Made by a program: the position numbers and the translations under genes
The notes under the pieces: generated by a model
The model's database searches: none
What the model was told of the DNA's origin: nothing
Seen by the model: the letters and a program-made list of their open reading frames with translations, nothing else
Shown here: positions 9,642 through 18,234 of the stretch, in pieces
Layout: every line of letters begins with the position of its first letter
Numbering within the stretch: the first letter of the stretch is position 1
From: Microlunatus panaciterrae
GTDB lineage: Bacteria; Actinomycetota; Actinomycetes; Propionibacteriales; Propionibacteriaceae
Direction of reading: 5' to 3'
DNA: 64,000 nt
Assembly (NCBI RefSeq): GCF_016907535.1
Contig: NZ_JAFBCF010000001.1
Coordinates: 3,782,001 to 3,846,000 of the forward strand

Positions 9642-10595
9642 TTAGGGAGCGGTGACCTGGGGGATCGTGCCGAACTTGAAACCGCGTTTTTTCAGCGTGT
9701 CGGTGATGCAGGGGAGGGCGTTGGCGTCCCGGGACTGGGAGCCCACGTGGAACAGCAGGATGTAGCCGTTGCCGCCGTTGCTCGCCGCGCTCATCGAGTC
9801 GACGACGCGGTCGCAGATCTGGGCCGCGGTCAAGCCCTTCCAGCCCCACGAGTCCAGGGTCCACAGGGTGGTGCGGCTGAACCGGTTCGCCCCGGCGTCG
9901 CGCAGGACCCCGCTGTTGTAGTCGCCGTAGGGCGGACGGAAGTACGGCCTGGTGGTGTGCCCGGTCAGGCCGCGGATCTTGTTGTTCGCCCGGATCAGCT
10001 CCTCGGTCCGCCGCGCTGGGGTCAGGGCCGCCTTCCCAGTGGAGAAACCGGTGAAGGATTTGTGGTCCCAGGTGTGGTCGAAGATGAGGTGGCCTTCGCC
10101 GAATATCCGTTTCACGTAGGTGGGGTGGGCCGCTGCCCACGTCCCGGTCAGGCCGAAGCCGGCTTTGATGTTGCGGTTCTTGAGGAAGTCGAGGATCTTC
10201 CCGGTGTTGCCGAGGTCGGAGCCCGCGTCGAAGGTGTAGGCGACCATCTTCCGGCTCGTGTTGCCCCGGCGGAGCGTCTTTGACGGGGTCCCCTGCAGCA
10301 CGGTGTAGCGCGAGTGCACCCAGCCGGTCGCGCCCCGGTAGCTCGTCTTGAACCAGTCACCGGAGGCCGCGGTCAGGGTCAGCAGCGTACCGTGCGGGAC
10401 GCTCCTGAGCACCGTGCAGCTTGTTGACGCGCAGGACCGCAGGTTCAAGGTGCTGTACGGGGTGCGCGTCTTCGCGGTCAGGTTGGCGACCCCGACGGCC
10501 GCCGCCTGGCTCGGGTGCCCGAGACCGAGAAAGCCCCAGAGCAGGGCCACGAGCACACCCATCAGGACTGCCATCTGCCTATGCTTGCCAGTCAC
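9642..10595 (-). CDS. Secreted polysaccharide deacetylase with SH3-like domain
   Basis: 317 residues from a GTG start behind GGGGGTAGG; longer in-frame starts exist but lack support. An N-terminal hydrophobic segment (about residues 8-30) ends in an A-x-A-like site. An SH3b-type domain follows (L-N-L-R-S-C ... G-W-V-H-S-R-Y). The NodB/CE4 catalytic domain has T-F-D-A-G-S-D (metal and catalytic Asp), D-H-T-W-D-H-K-S (metal His pair), R-P-P-Y-G-D-Y, L-D-S-W-G-W and L-L-F-H-V-G-S. It should remove acetyl groups from peptidoglycan or another N-acetylated wall or extracellular glycan. The family's usual D-D in motif 1 reads D-A here, as in several divergent members. Confidence 0.85.
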   Translation of the reverse strand: MTGKHRQMAVLMGVLVALLWGFLGLGHPSQAAAVGVANLTAKTRTPYSTLNLRSCASTSCTVLRSVPHGTLLTLTAASGDWFKTSYRGATGWVHSRYTVLQGTPSKTLRRGNTSRKMVAYTFDAGSDLGNTGKILDFLKNRNIKAGFGLTGTWAAAHPTYVKRIFGEGHLIFDHTWDHKSFTGFSTGKAALTPARRTEELIRANNKIRGLTGHTTRPYFRPPYGDYNSGVLRDAGANRFSRTTLWTLDSWGWKGLTAAQICDRVVDSMSAASNGGNGYILLFHVGSQSRDANALPCITDTLKKRGFKFGTIPQVTAP

Positions 10596-10689
10596 GACCA
10601 CACCTACCCCCACCAGCTCTGCTTCTTCACGCCACGCTATGCGGACAGCTGACGTCGCAGCAGGGCTGAAAGTCCTGACTTCCGACCTG

Positions 10690-11150
10690 GTGACAGAGCG
10701 GACCGCGGAGTCACACGCGGACGTCGCCGGGCTCAACTACGCCGAGCAGCGCGACCTCTCGGATGACCGATGGCTTCCCCACCGGGTGGTGCTGGGCACC
10801 GAGACCAGCCAACCTGCGGGAACATCGACATCATCTGGCAGTTGGGGCTGGACAGCCCTTCAGAGCACACTTTGAGGCGCCGTACCAACCGGGGACGCTG
10901 ACAGCTGTCGGCTACTGCGGTGGGGTGGAACAGGCGTGGACGTCGCTGACGACAGCGGGCGATGGGAGGCTGGCAGCTCAGACGGATCGGCAGCTGCTCG
11001 ATGCCGATGCGGTGATGGTGCCTTCGTCGCCGTCGAACTTCAGGACGAGGACGGCCACGTCGCCACGGCAACGGACCGTGTCGTGTTCGTCGAGGTCACC
11101 GGTCCGGGAACCCTTCAGGCGCTCGGAAGTGCCGCAGACACCGACCGGGC
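10690..11150 (+). pseudogene. Shredded GH2 beta-galactosidase remnant
   Basis: Three short stretches in different plus-strand frames match the C-terminal third of glycoside hydrolase family 2 enzymes. These are D-V-A-G-L-N-Y ... R-V-V-L-G-T-E-T (about 10725-10815), F-E-A-P-Y-Q-P-G-T-L-T-A-V-G-Y (from 10871) and V-E-L-Q-D-E-D-G ... V-T-G-P-G-T-L-Q-A-L-G (11014-11148). The order is right, but the segment between the first two is largely missing and two frameshifts separate the blocks. The catalytic domain is absent, so no product is expected. It suggests a former galactoside-use function near the deacetylase. Confidence 0.7.
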
Positions 11151-11212
11151 GGGGGTGCAGCGGCCCCACTCCGCCCCGATCACCTGTCAACAGCTGTCAG
11201 AGGCCCTGAGTG

Positions 11213-11987
11213 TCAGAGGGGGAGCCGGAAGTTGTCTCTGATCTGGGCTGCGACGGACTGGAGAAAGGGGGCGATGCGGGGTACGTCTTCCATGGTGAGT
11301 CGACCGCTGGGACCGGAGACTGAGATGGCTGCGAGGAAGGGTAGGCCGGTGAGGGGTACGGCGACGCAGCGGACCCCCAATTCCTGCTCGCCGTCGTCCA
11401 GGGCGTAGCCGAGGTCTCGGGCCTGCGCGAGCTCGGTGAGCATGGCGTCGATGCTCACGAGGGTGTTCTCGGTCCGCGGTGGCATCCCCGTTCGAGCCAG
11501 CAGGCGCGCCGCCTGCTCGTCGCTGAGCATGGACAGGATGGCTTTGCCGACGCCGGTGCAGTGCGGCATCACGACGCGGCCGACTTCCGTGAACATGCGC
11601 ATGGACTGCGGGGAGGGGACTTGCGCCACATAGATGCAGGAGTCACCCTCGAGCATCGCCATGTTGGTCGTCTCGCCGAACTCCTCGACCGGGCTCGCCA
11701 GGTACGGTGTCGCCCACGAGCCAAGTCCGCGGCTGGCGGACTGTCCAAAGCGGATCATCCGCAGCCCGAGGGCATAACGCTTAGAGGGTTCCTGGCGTAC
11801 ATAGCCCTCGCTCATCAAGAAGCGCAGCAGCCTGTGGATGGTGGGACGGCACGTCGGTGAGTTGGGCAAGTTCGGAAAGCGACAGCGGACCGTCAGCGTC
11901 AGCGAGCCGTTCGAACAGGGTGAGGACGCGGTCGACGGACTGCACGCGCTCGGGGCTTCGGAGCTTATCGGCTTTTGCTTCCATCAT
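11213..11987 (-). pseudogene. IclR-family regulator split by a frameshift
   Basis: The N-terminal part reads from ATG 11987 with a typical IclR start (V-Q-S-V-D-R-V-L-T-L-F) and the first helices of the winged HTH, S-L-S-E-L-A-Q-L-T-D-V-P. Near 11847 the continuation P-T-I-H-R-L-L-R-F-L lies in another frame, which then runs to the stop at 11213 through a complete IclR effector domain (Y-A-L-G-L-R ... V-A-V-P-L-T ... A-A-I-S-V-S-G-P). A single-base deletion or a sequencing error in the recognition helix explains it. If real, the regulator is dead. It is divergent from the malic enzyme gene, which it probably controlled. Confidence 0.75.
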
Positions 11988-12030
11988 GCGGAAAGCATAA
12001 CCGCTCTCATCAAGGAGGAAACCTCTTGTT

Positions 12031-12047
12031 ATTCCAGAAAGCAGAAT
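12031..12047. promoter_or_regulatory. Possible IclR operator between the regulator and malic enzyme
   Basis: ATTCCAGAAAGCAGAAT has near-palindromic ends (ATTCC, and AGAAT whose complement is ATTCT) in the 105-bp divergent gap. Its size and A/T-rich ends resemble sites bound by IclR-type dimers. This is an inference from position and symmetry only. Confidence 0.35.
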
Positions 12048-12092
12048 CTAGTATCCACTACACGGAAGCAGCTTAAGATCGAGAGGAACTTC

Positions 12093-13475
12093 ATGTCACG
12101 TCCCACCCCAGGTCACGCCATCACCATGAGGGTGGCAGCCCCCGCGGGGTTCAGCGCCACTTCAGAATTGACTGCAGCTGCTGCCTCAGCGGGCGCCGAG
12201 ATCACCGCCCTCGACGTGATCGAGTCCACCCATCAGAACCTGGTGGTGGACATCACCTTCAACACCTCCGGGGAAGAGCACGCCGGTCGGGTCTCTGCTT
12301 CCGTGGACGCGCTGGACGGCTTTGAGGTGCGCAAGCTCAGCGACCGGACGTTCCTGATGCACCTGGGCGGAAAGCTATCGGTGGAGTCGAAGGTAGAGCT
12401 CCGCAACCGCGACGACCTTTCCCGGGCCTACACCCCCGGGGTGGCCCGGGTCTGCCTGGCGATCGCGGCAAATCCGGCTGACGCCCGTCGGCTGACGATC
12501 AAGCGGAACACGGTGGCTGTGGTGACCGACGGGACCGCGGTCCTCGGGCTGGGTGACATAGGTCCCGAGGCCGCGCTCCCGGTGATGGAGGGCAAGGCCG
12601 CCTTGTTCAAACGATTCGCCGACGTCGACGCGTGGCCGGTCTGCCTCGACACCACCGATACCGAGGAGATCATCATGATCGTCAAGGCGCTAGCCCCGGT
12701 CTACGGCGGGATCAACCTGGAAGATATCGCCGCACCGCGCTGTTTCGAGATTGAGCGGCGGCTGCGTGCAGAACTCGACATCCCTGTCTTCCACGACGAC
12801 CAGCACGGCACCGCCATCGTGGTCCTTGCGGCATTGATCAACGCGCTTCGCGTCGTATGCAAGAACATGCATTCGGTGAAGATTGTTGTCAATGGGGCAG
12901 GAGCGGCTGGGCACGCGATCATCCGCCTGCTGCACGCCCAGGGTGCGGCGAACATCGTGGCCTGTGACCGCTCGGGCGCGCTACACCGCGGTGCCACCTA
13001 CGCCGACGAGCACCGCCAGTGGATCGCGGACAACACTAACCCGGCGCGGCAGGACGGCAACCTCCACGATGTGCTGGTCGCCGCTGACGTGTTCATCGGT
13101 GTCTCCGGGCCAAACATCCTCGGCGCCGAGCACGTTGCGACGATGGCGGCGGGCGCGATCGTTCTGGCCCTGGCCAACCCAGATCCCGAGATCCACCCCC
13201 TTGAGGCAGCGAAGCACGCCGTAGTGGTGGCCACCGGGCGTAGTGACTTTCCCAACCAGATCAACAACGTGCTGGCCTTTCCCGGCCTGTTCCGCGGGCT
13301 TCTCGACGCCGCCGCACGTGACATCACCACCCCCATGCTCGTGGCGGCCGCCGAGGCGATCGCGGCTTGTGTCAGCGCCGACGAGCTCAACGCCAGTTAC
13401 ATCGTGCCCAGCGTCTTCGACCCGCGGGTCGCTCCGGCCGTGGCTGAGGCGGTTGTCGCCTCGGCCAGCCTCTGA
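12093..13475 (+). CDS. Malic enzyme (NAD-dependent type) with N-terminal ACT-like domain
   Basis: 460 residues. ATG 12093 follows GAGAGG at 12081-12086. Residues 1-90 resemble an ACT-like regulatory fold. The catalytic part has Y-T-P-G-V-A (catalytic Tyr113), the D-G-T-A-V-L-G-L-G-D-I-G motif, N-L-E-D-I-A-A-P and the H-D-D-Q-H-G-T-A divalent-metal site. The Rossmann loop is G-A-G-A-A-G, then S-G-P-N and L-A-N-P-D-P-E-I. It oxidatively decarboxylates malate to pyruvate in the cytoplasm. A decayed malate synthase follows and a broken IclR gene lies upstream, suggesting a former C2/C4-acid metabolism module of which this is the intact survivor. Confidence 0.92.
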   Translation: MSRPTPGHAITMRVAAPAGFSATSELTAAAASAGAEITALDVIESTHQNLVVDITFNTSGEEHAGRVSASVDALDGFEVRKLSDRTFLMHLGGKLSVESKVELRNRDDLSRAYTPGVARVCLAIAANPADARRLTIKRNTVAVVTDGTAVLGLGDIGPEAALPVMEGKAALFKRFADVDAWPVCLDTTDTEEIIMIVKALAPVYGGINLEDIAAPRCFEIERRLRAELDIPVFHDDQHGTAIVVLAALINALRVVCKNMHSVKIVVNGAGAAGHAIIRLLHAQGAANIVACDRSGALHRGATYADEHRQWIADNTNPARQDGNLHDVLVAADVFIGVSGPNILGAEHVATMAAGAIVLALANPDPEIHPLEAAKHAVVVATGRSDFPNQINNVLAFPGLFRGLLDAAARDITTPMLVAAAEAIAACVSADELNASYIVPSVFDPRVAPAVAEAVVASASL

Positions 13476-13689
13476 CCCGAACCGGCATGTCGATAGGGCT
13501 GGTTCGGCGCCGAGCGTGAGCGTAGCTTCCGCCCTTCGCGAGACCAGAGTCCTGGCGTCGGGGGTGTCCAAGACCATGGTGATGACGAGGTCGTCGTGCC
13601 GGCTCGGCCGCGCTGTTTGTGCAGTTCGAGGATCTGCCGCGGCATCTGTTTGGTGAGCACGCCCTTGGCCGCGATACGAGATTGTCCGA

Positions 13690-13835
13690 ATTCCAGGTGA
13701 GCACCGGGATATCCGCCCCAGATTGATGGAGAGCAACGGCGCCAACGCGTCGAGCTGCCGCACCCAAACGTGAACGTTCGCAGGAACAAACCCAACTTCG
13801 ACGGGGCGTGGGCGCGGGCGAAGAACCGCGGTAGT
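13690..13835 (-). mobile_element. IS1380-like transposase remnant
   Basis: Minus-strand frames give [18 protein letters not shown] and, after a frame change, V-R-Q-L-D-A-L-A-P. Together they resemble the N-terminal conserved region of IS1380-family transposases. The rest of the transposase and both inverted repeats are missing. It sits at the broken 5' edge of the malate synthase relic. The surrounding 13476-13690 region holds nothing else I can name. Confidence 0.5.
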
Positions 13836-14677
13836 GGCCGATCCGACCGCGGCATACCGCAGCCCATCTTCCTCGACCGGACGGGCGACGAGATCCACAC
13901 GTCGATGGAAGCCGGGGTGATGGTCCGCAAGGCCGAAATGAAGAACCAGCCCTGGATCAAGGCTACGAGGACAACAACGTCGACACGGGACTCGGCGCCG
14001 GCATGCACGGCCGCGCCCAGATCGGCAAGGGCATGTGGGCCATGCCGGACCTGATGGCCGATATGCTCGAGCAGAAGATCGCGCACCCCCTGGCCGGTGC
14101 CAGCACCGCCTGGGTGCCCTCGCCGACCGCCGCCGTGCTGCATGCGTTGCACTATCACCAGGTGGACGTCCGCGAGCGTCAGAACGAGCTGGCTGGACGA
14201 CGCAGAAGCTCCCTCGGCGACCTCCTGACCATCCCTTTGGCCCCCTCCACCGATTGGTCCACTTCGGAGAAACAGAAGGAACTGGACAATAACATCCAGT
14301 CGATTTTGGGCTACGTCGTCCGTTGGATAGATCAGGGCGTCGGCTGCTCCAAAGTTCCCGACATCGACGACATCGCCCTCATGGAGGACCGCGCCACGCT
14401 ACGTATCTCCAGCCAGATGGTGGCCAACTGGCTACGCCACGGGGTGGTCAGCGAGGAGCAGGTCACCCACAGCCTGCACAAGATGGCTGGGGTCGTCGAC
14501 CGGCAGAACGCCGGCGATCCGAACTACCGGTCGATGAGCGACGATCCAGGTTCGAACATTGCGTTCAACACCGCGCGTGAGTTGATCATCGAGGGCACTC
14601 GGCAGCCGAACGGTTACACCGAACCCATCCTCCATCGGCGCCGACGCGAATACAAAGCGTCCATCTCCAGCGGCTGA
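13836..14677 (+). pseudogene. glcB: Truncated, frameshifted malate synthase G
   Basis: [16 protein letters not shown] (from 13869) and, after a one-base loss near 13965, [17 protein letters not shown] then [17 protein letters not shown] are hallmark malate synthase G sequence. The C-terminus ends naturally with [14 protein letters not shown]. The N-terminal half of the enzyme is absent, cut at the IS1380-like remnant. Malate synthase condenses glyoxylate with acetyl-CoA; this copy cannot. A functional copy may exist elsewhere. Confidence 0.85.
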
Positions 14678-14785
14678 GAGCTCACCGCCGGAAGTCGCAG
14701 TGAGCAGCGGCTGCCGCGCGATCGCCTGGAGCCCAGTCGGGTCCTCCGGACGGTTGGTGTGCCGCCGCTGGACCGCCTTCGTCAC

Positions 14786-15874
14786 CTAGAGGAAGGACGT
14801 CTGCCGCTCCCACTGCTGCAGGATCGAGCTTTGGACCTCGACACCCCATCCGGGCGCGTCGGACAGGACGAACTCGCCGTCGCGGGCCACCGGGAACGGC
14901 TCGTAGACGTGCATGTCCGATGCGTCCTCGATGGTCCACTCGTGGAAGAGGCTGCACGCTGGCATCGCCGTCACCAGGTGGGCGGTGAAGATCGCAGTCA
15001 GCGACCGTCCCGAGGAGTGGGGTACGCACGGGATCCCGGCCAGATCGGCCATCTCGGCAACCTGCCGTGCGCGGGTGATACCCCCGATGTAGCCGACGTC
15101 CGGCTGGATGATGTCGACCGCGCCGTCGTTGACCAGTCGGCGCATGTTCTCGAGGGAGAACTCCTGCTCTCCGACTCCAACGAGGATGTCGAGGGTGTCG
15201 GTCACTCGCTTGGCGTTGTCGTGCTCCCAGAAGGGCACGGGCTCTTCGAAGTGCAGGTAGTCCTGGTGCTCCAGCATGCGACCCACCCGGACCGCCTGGC
15301 CGGGAGAGTAGGCGCCGTTGCCGTCGGCGCTCAGCTCGATGTCGTCGCCGAGCTCTTGGCGGAGCAGGGGCACTAGTTTCGACGTGCGTCCGTTGCTAGG
15401 TTCGGAATCGCGGCCGTTGCGCTCGCCGATCTTGATCTTGACTGCGCGGAAGCCGTGCTCGGCCACCGCCTTCACCATCCGGTCCACCTCCTGCTCCGGC
15501 GTCGTGTCGCGGCGCATGCTGGAGCCGTACAGCGGTACCAACGTCCGCGCCTTGCCTCCGAGCAGCTGGTAGACGGGCTGGCCCTTCGCCTTGCCGACCA
15601 GATCCCACAGGGCCGTGTCGACCCCGGCCAGGGCCCGGAACAGAAAGCTGCCCAACACCTTGTACTCGGCCCGGGCGCACTCCGCAGCCAGCGTCATGAC
15701 GTCGAACGGATCGCGGCCGAGGTAGTTGCGGGCGACCAGTCTGTGCAGCACCATGGCGGTGATCTGCGCCTCGGAGTGTGCAGTCTGACCGTAGCCCTCC
15801 AAGCCGTCGTCGGTGCACACCCGCACGATGCAGCCGTGACCCGAGAACGTCTCAATGGACACGATCTTGGTCAT
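14786..15874 (-). CDS. Enolase-superfamily enzyme (mandelate racemase/muconate lactonising type)
   Basis: 362 residues; GGAGG precedes the ATG. The N-terminal capping domain runs to about 115, then a barrel. Catalytic residues visible: Lys146 and Lys148 (V-K-I-K-I-G), metal ligands Asp184 (S-A-D-G-N-G), Glu210 (H-F-E-E-P) and Glu236 (G-V-G-E-Q), Asp259 (Q-P-D-V) and His286 (V-P-H-S-S-G). This is the mandelate racemase-type set (Lys plus His/Asp dyad), usual for acid-sugar dehydratases and racemases. It is the last gene of the 26.7-14.8 kb operon, so its substrate probably derives from the compound imported by the ABC system. Substrate not predictable from sequence. Confidence 0.88.
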   Translation of the reverse strand: MTKIVSIETFSGHGCIVRVCTDDGLEGYGQTAHSEAQITAMVLHRLVARNYLGRDPFDVMTLAAECARAEYKVLGSFLFRALAGVDTALWDLVGKAKGQPVYQLLGGKARTLVPLYGSSMRRDTTPEQEVDRMVKAVAEHGFRAVKIKIGERNGRDSEPSNGRTSKLVPLLRQELGDDIELSADGNGAYSPGQAVRVGRMLEHQDYLHFEEPVPFWEHDNAKRVTDTLDILVGVGEQEFSLENMRRLVNDGAVDIIQPDVGYIGGITRARQVAEMADLAGIPCVPHSSGRSLTAIFTAHLVTAMPACSLFHEWTIEDASDMHVYEPFPVARDGEFVLSDAPGWGVEVQSSILQQWERQTSFL

Positions 15875-15908
15875 GGCTGGCCTCCGGCGTCACCTCGCAT
15901 GGGTAGGC

Positions 15909-17012
15909 TCACGCGGCCCGCGCGGGCAGACCGTAGAAGGCTCTGGCGTTCTCGGTGTAGATCTTGTCGCGGTGCCCCGCTGGCAGCCTGACCTGGAACG
16001 CGTGGGCCGGGTGGTCGAAGTCCCAGTGCGGGTAGTCCGTGGAGAACATGACCTTGTCCACACCACCCAGATGCTCGAAGACCTTGTGCAGGTCCGCGCT
16101 CCGGTGTGGCTCCTCGATTGGCTGCGTGGTCACCCAGAAGTGGTCGCGGATGTATTCGGATGGCTTCCGCCGCAGGTGTGGGACCTCGGACTTGAAGCGA
16201 TGCCACTGCTTGTCCATCCGCCACGCCAGGGACGGCAGCCAGGCGAAGCCCCCCTCGATCAGGGCGATCCGAAGGTCGGGGATGTGCTCGAACACGCCCC
16301 CGAACACCATGCTGGCCACATGCGCCTGGAAGGCAGCCGACATCCCCGTGTGGTCCTCGATGTAATACGAGGGCCAGCCCGCGGAGCTTATGGGAACGCC
16401 GCGGACACCTCCGCCGTAGTGGATGCCGACCGGAAGGTTGTGTCGGGTCGCCGCCTCGTACAGCTTCCAGTATTTTCGGTCGCCGAGCGGCGCCGAGCTT
16501 CTGGCGACCAGCAGCACCTGTACGAAGCCGGGGTGGCCGGCCAGCCGCTCGATCTCCGCGACAGCCTGCTCGCTGTGCTCGGCGGGGACGATCAGCCCCG
16601 CCCGCAGCCGGGGTTCGGGCTCCAGCCATTCCGCGATCTGCCAGTCGTTCGTCGCTGCCGACAACGCGGCGGCGTAGTCCGGGTCGAGCTGGCTGCCGGC
16701 CGGACTGAGGCAGCCGAGGATCCCGAACTCGACGTTGAGCGCATCCAAGTGCTGCTGCTGCATGAAGCTCAGATCGGCGCCCGGCGCCAGCCCGGATGGA
16801 GGGAACGCGTCCCACCGGGCCGGCGAACCCTTGGGGTACACCGACCCTGAGTGCTGACGGGACCCGAAGGCGCGTTGGTGCTGCAGCCATCGGTTGGGCA
16901 GGAACGGGTCGAGCGACTTTGGTGACATCACGTTGTGGATGTCACAGTCGATGATCATCTGCTTGACGCGCGGGCCGGCCTTGGCCCTGGGTTCCATGAT
17001 CGTGTCAGTCAT
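15909..17012 (-). CDS. ACMSD-like amidohydrolase family 2 protein (copy 1)
   Basis: 367 residues. Strand 1 has D22-x-D24-x-H26 (D-C-D-I-H), strand 5 has His198 in G-I-H-Y-G-G, His231 lies in F-Q-A-H, and strand 8 has Asp326 in S-T-D-Y-P-H-W-D. This is the metal-site layout of amidohydrolase_2 proteins, which include decarboxylases of carboxylated aromatics and C-C or ester hydrolases. No signal peptide, so cytoplasmic. It closely resembles the next upstream gene, implying duplication. The gap to that gene is 97 bp. The reaction is unknown; decarboxylation or hydrolysis of a ring-derived carboxylate is the family-based guess. Confidence 0.85.
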   Translation of the reverse strand: MTDTIMEPRAKAGPRVKQMIIDCDIHNVMSPKSLDPFLPNRWLQHQRAFGSRQHSGSVYPKGSPARWDAFPPSGLAPGADLSFMQQQHLDALNVEFGILGCLSPAGSQLDPDYAAALSAATNDWQIAEWLEPEPRLRAGLIVPAEHSEQAVAEIERLAGHPGFVQVLLVARSSAPLGDRKYWKLYEAATRHNLPVGIHYGGGVRGVPISSAGWPSYYIEDHTGMSAAFQAHVASMVFGGVFEHIPDLRIALIEGGFAWLPSLAWRMDKQWHRFKSEVPHLRRKPSEYIRDHFWVTTQPIEEPHRSADLHKVFEHLGGVDKVMFSTDYPHWDFDHPAHAFQVRLPAGHRDKIYTENARAFYGLPARAA

Positions 17013-17109
17013 TGTTTGGTCTCCTTTGCACTGCTCGTTGATGCGCGTGGGCCAGTCAGCACGGCAACTCCTCCGCTGCTGAGCCCAGGGGGCGGACGCC
17101 TGGCCACAC

Positions 17110-18234
17110 CTACGCCGGCTTCCGTGCCGGCAACCGGTAGAAGGCGCGTGCGTTCTCGGAGTAGATCTGCTCCTTCTGCGCTGTGGGGATCCGCTCCTGG
17201 AAGGCGTGGGTGGGTGAGTCGAAGTCCCAGTGCGGGTAGTCGGTGGAGAACATCACCTTGTCGACGCCGCCCATGTGCTCGAACACCTTGGCCAGGTCAC
17301 CGCGCCGGTGCGGCTCCTCGATGGGCTGGGTGGTGAACCAGAAATGATCACCGATGTAATCGCTGGGGCGGCGCCTCAGGGCGGGGACTTCTGAACGGAG
17401 CCGCTTCCACTGCTTGTCCAGCCGCCAGGTCAAGGACGGGAGCCACGCGAAGCCGCCCTCGATCAGGGCGATCCTCAGGTTGGGCAGCCGATCGAAGATC
17501 CCCGACAGCACCAGGCTGGTGACGTGGGCCTGGAAAGCCGTGGACATCACCGCGTGGTCCTCCAGGTAGTACGACGGCCAGCCGGCAGCGGTCACCGGCA
17601 CTCCTCGGGCCCCGCCACCGAAGTGCACGCCGACCGGTAGGTCGTGACGGGACGCCGCCTCGTAGATCTTCCAATACCTCCGATCACCCAGCGGAGCGGA
17701 GGTCCGGGCGACCAGCAGGACCTGGATGAAGGCGGGATTGTCGGCCCGGCGCTCGATCTCGCGAGCGGCCAGGTCGCCGTCCTCCATGGGCACCACGATC
17801 CCGCCGCGCAGGCGGTCGTCCTGGTCCATCCACTCGTCGACCTGCCAGTCGTTGGTGGCGCTCGCCAGGGCCGCCCCGTACTCCACGTTCAGCTGGCCCG
17901 AGGCGGCCCCGAGGCAGTTCAGGACGCCGAACTCGACGCCCATCGGGTCCAGGTGCTGCTGTTGCATGAACCCGAGGTCAGCGCCGGCCGCCAGCCCTGA
18001 CGGCGGCGACGCGTCCGCACGGGCGGCCCCCGGTGAGCCCTTGGGATACATGGCCCCCGTGTGCTGGCGGCTGCCGTAGGTGCGGTGGTGCTGCAGCCAC
18101 CGGTTGGACAGGTACGGATCCAGGGACCCGGGGGAGATCACGTTGTGGATGTCGCAGTCGATGATGGGGAACCGCGGGGTGCGGTCCTTGGCACGTCCCT
18201 CGTCCAGCACGGTGTTGGTCATGGTGTCCGTCAC
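17110..18234 (-). CDS. ACMSD-like amidohydrolase family 2 protein (copy 2)
   Basis: 374 residues, the closest paralogue of the protein encoded at 15909-17012: the same D-C-D-I-H strand 1, G-V-H-F-G-G strand 5, F-Q-A-H and S-T-D-Y-P-H-W-D motifs, and the same M-Q-Q-Q-H-L-D block. All predicted metal and catalytic residues are present. Its ATG overlaps the stop of the third copy by 4 nt (ATGA), so the two are translationally coupled and may form hetero-oligomers. Two such similar active copies in one operon suggest two successive or alternative substrates. Confidence 0.85.
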   Translation of the reverse strand: MTDTMTNTVLDEGRAKDRTPRFPIIDCDIHNVISPGSLDPYLSNRWLQHHRTYGSRQHTGAMYPKGSPGAARADASPPSGLAAGADLGFMQQQHLDPMGVEFGVLNCLGAASGQLNVEYGAALASATNDWQVDEWMDQDDRLRGGIVVPMEDGDLAAREIERRADNPAFIQVLLVARTSAPLGDRRYWKIYEAASRHDLPVGVHFGGGARGVPVTAAGWPSYYLEDHAVMSTAFQAHVTSLVLSGIFDRLPNLRIALIEGGFAWLPSLTWRLDKQWKRLRSEVPALRRRPSDYIGDHFWFTTQPIEEPHRRGDLAKVFEHMGGVDKVMFSTDYPHWDFDSPTHAFQERIPTAQKEQIYSENARAFYRLPARKPA

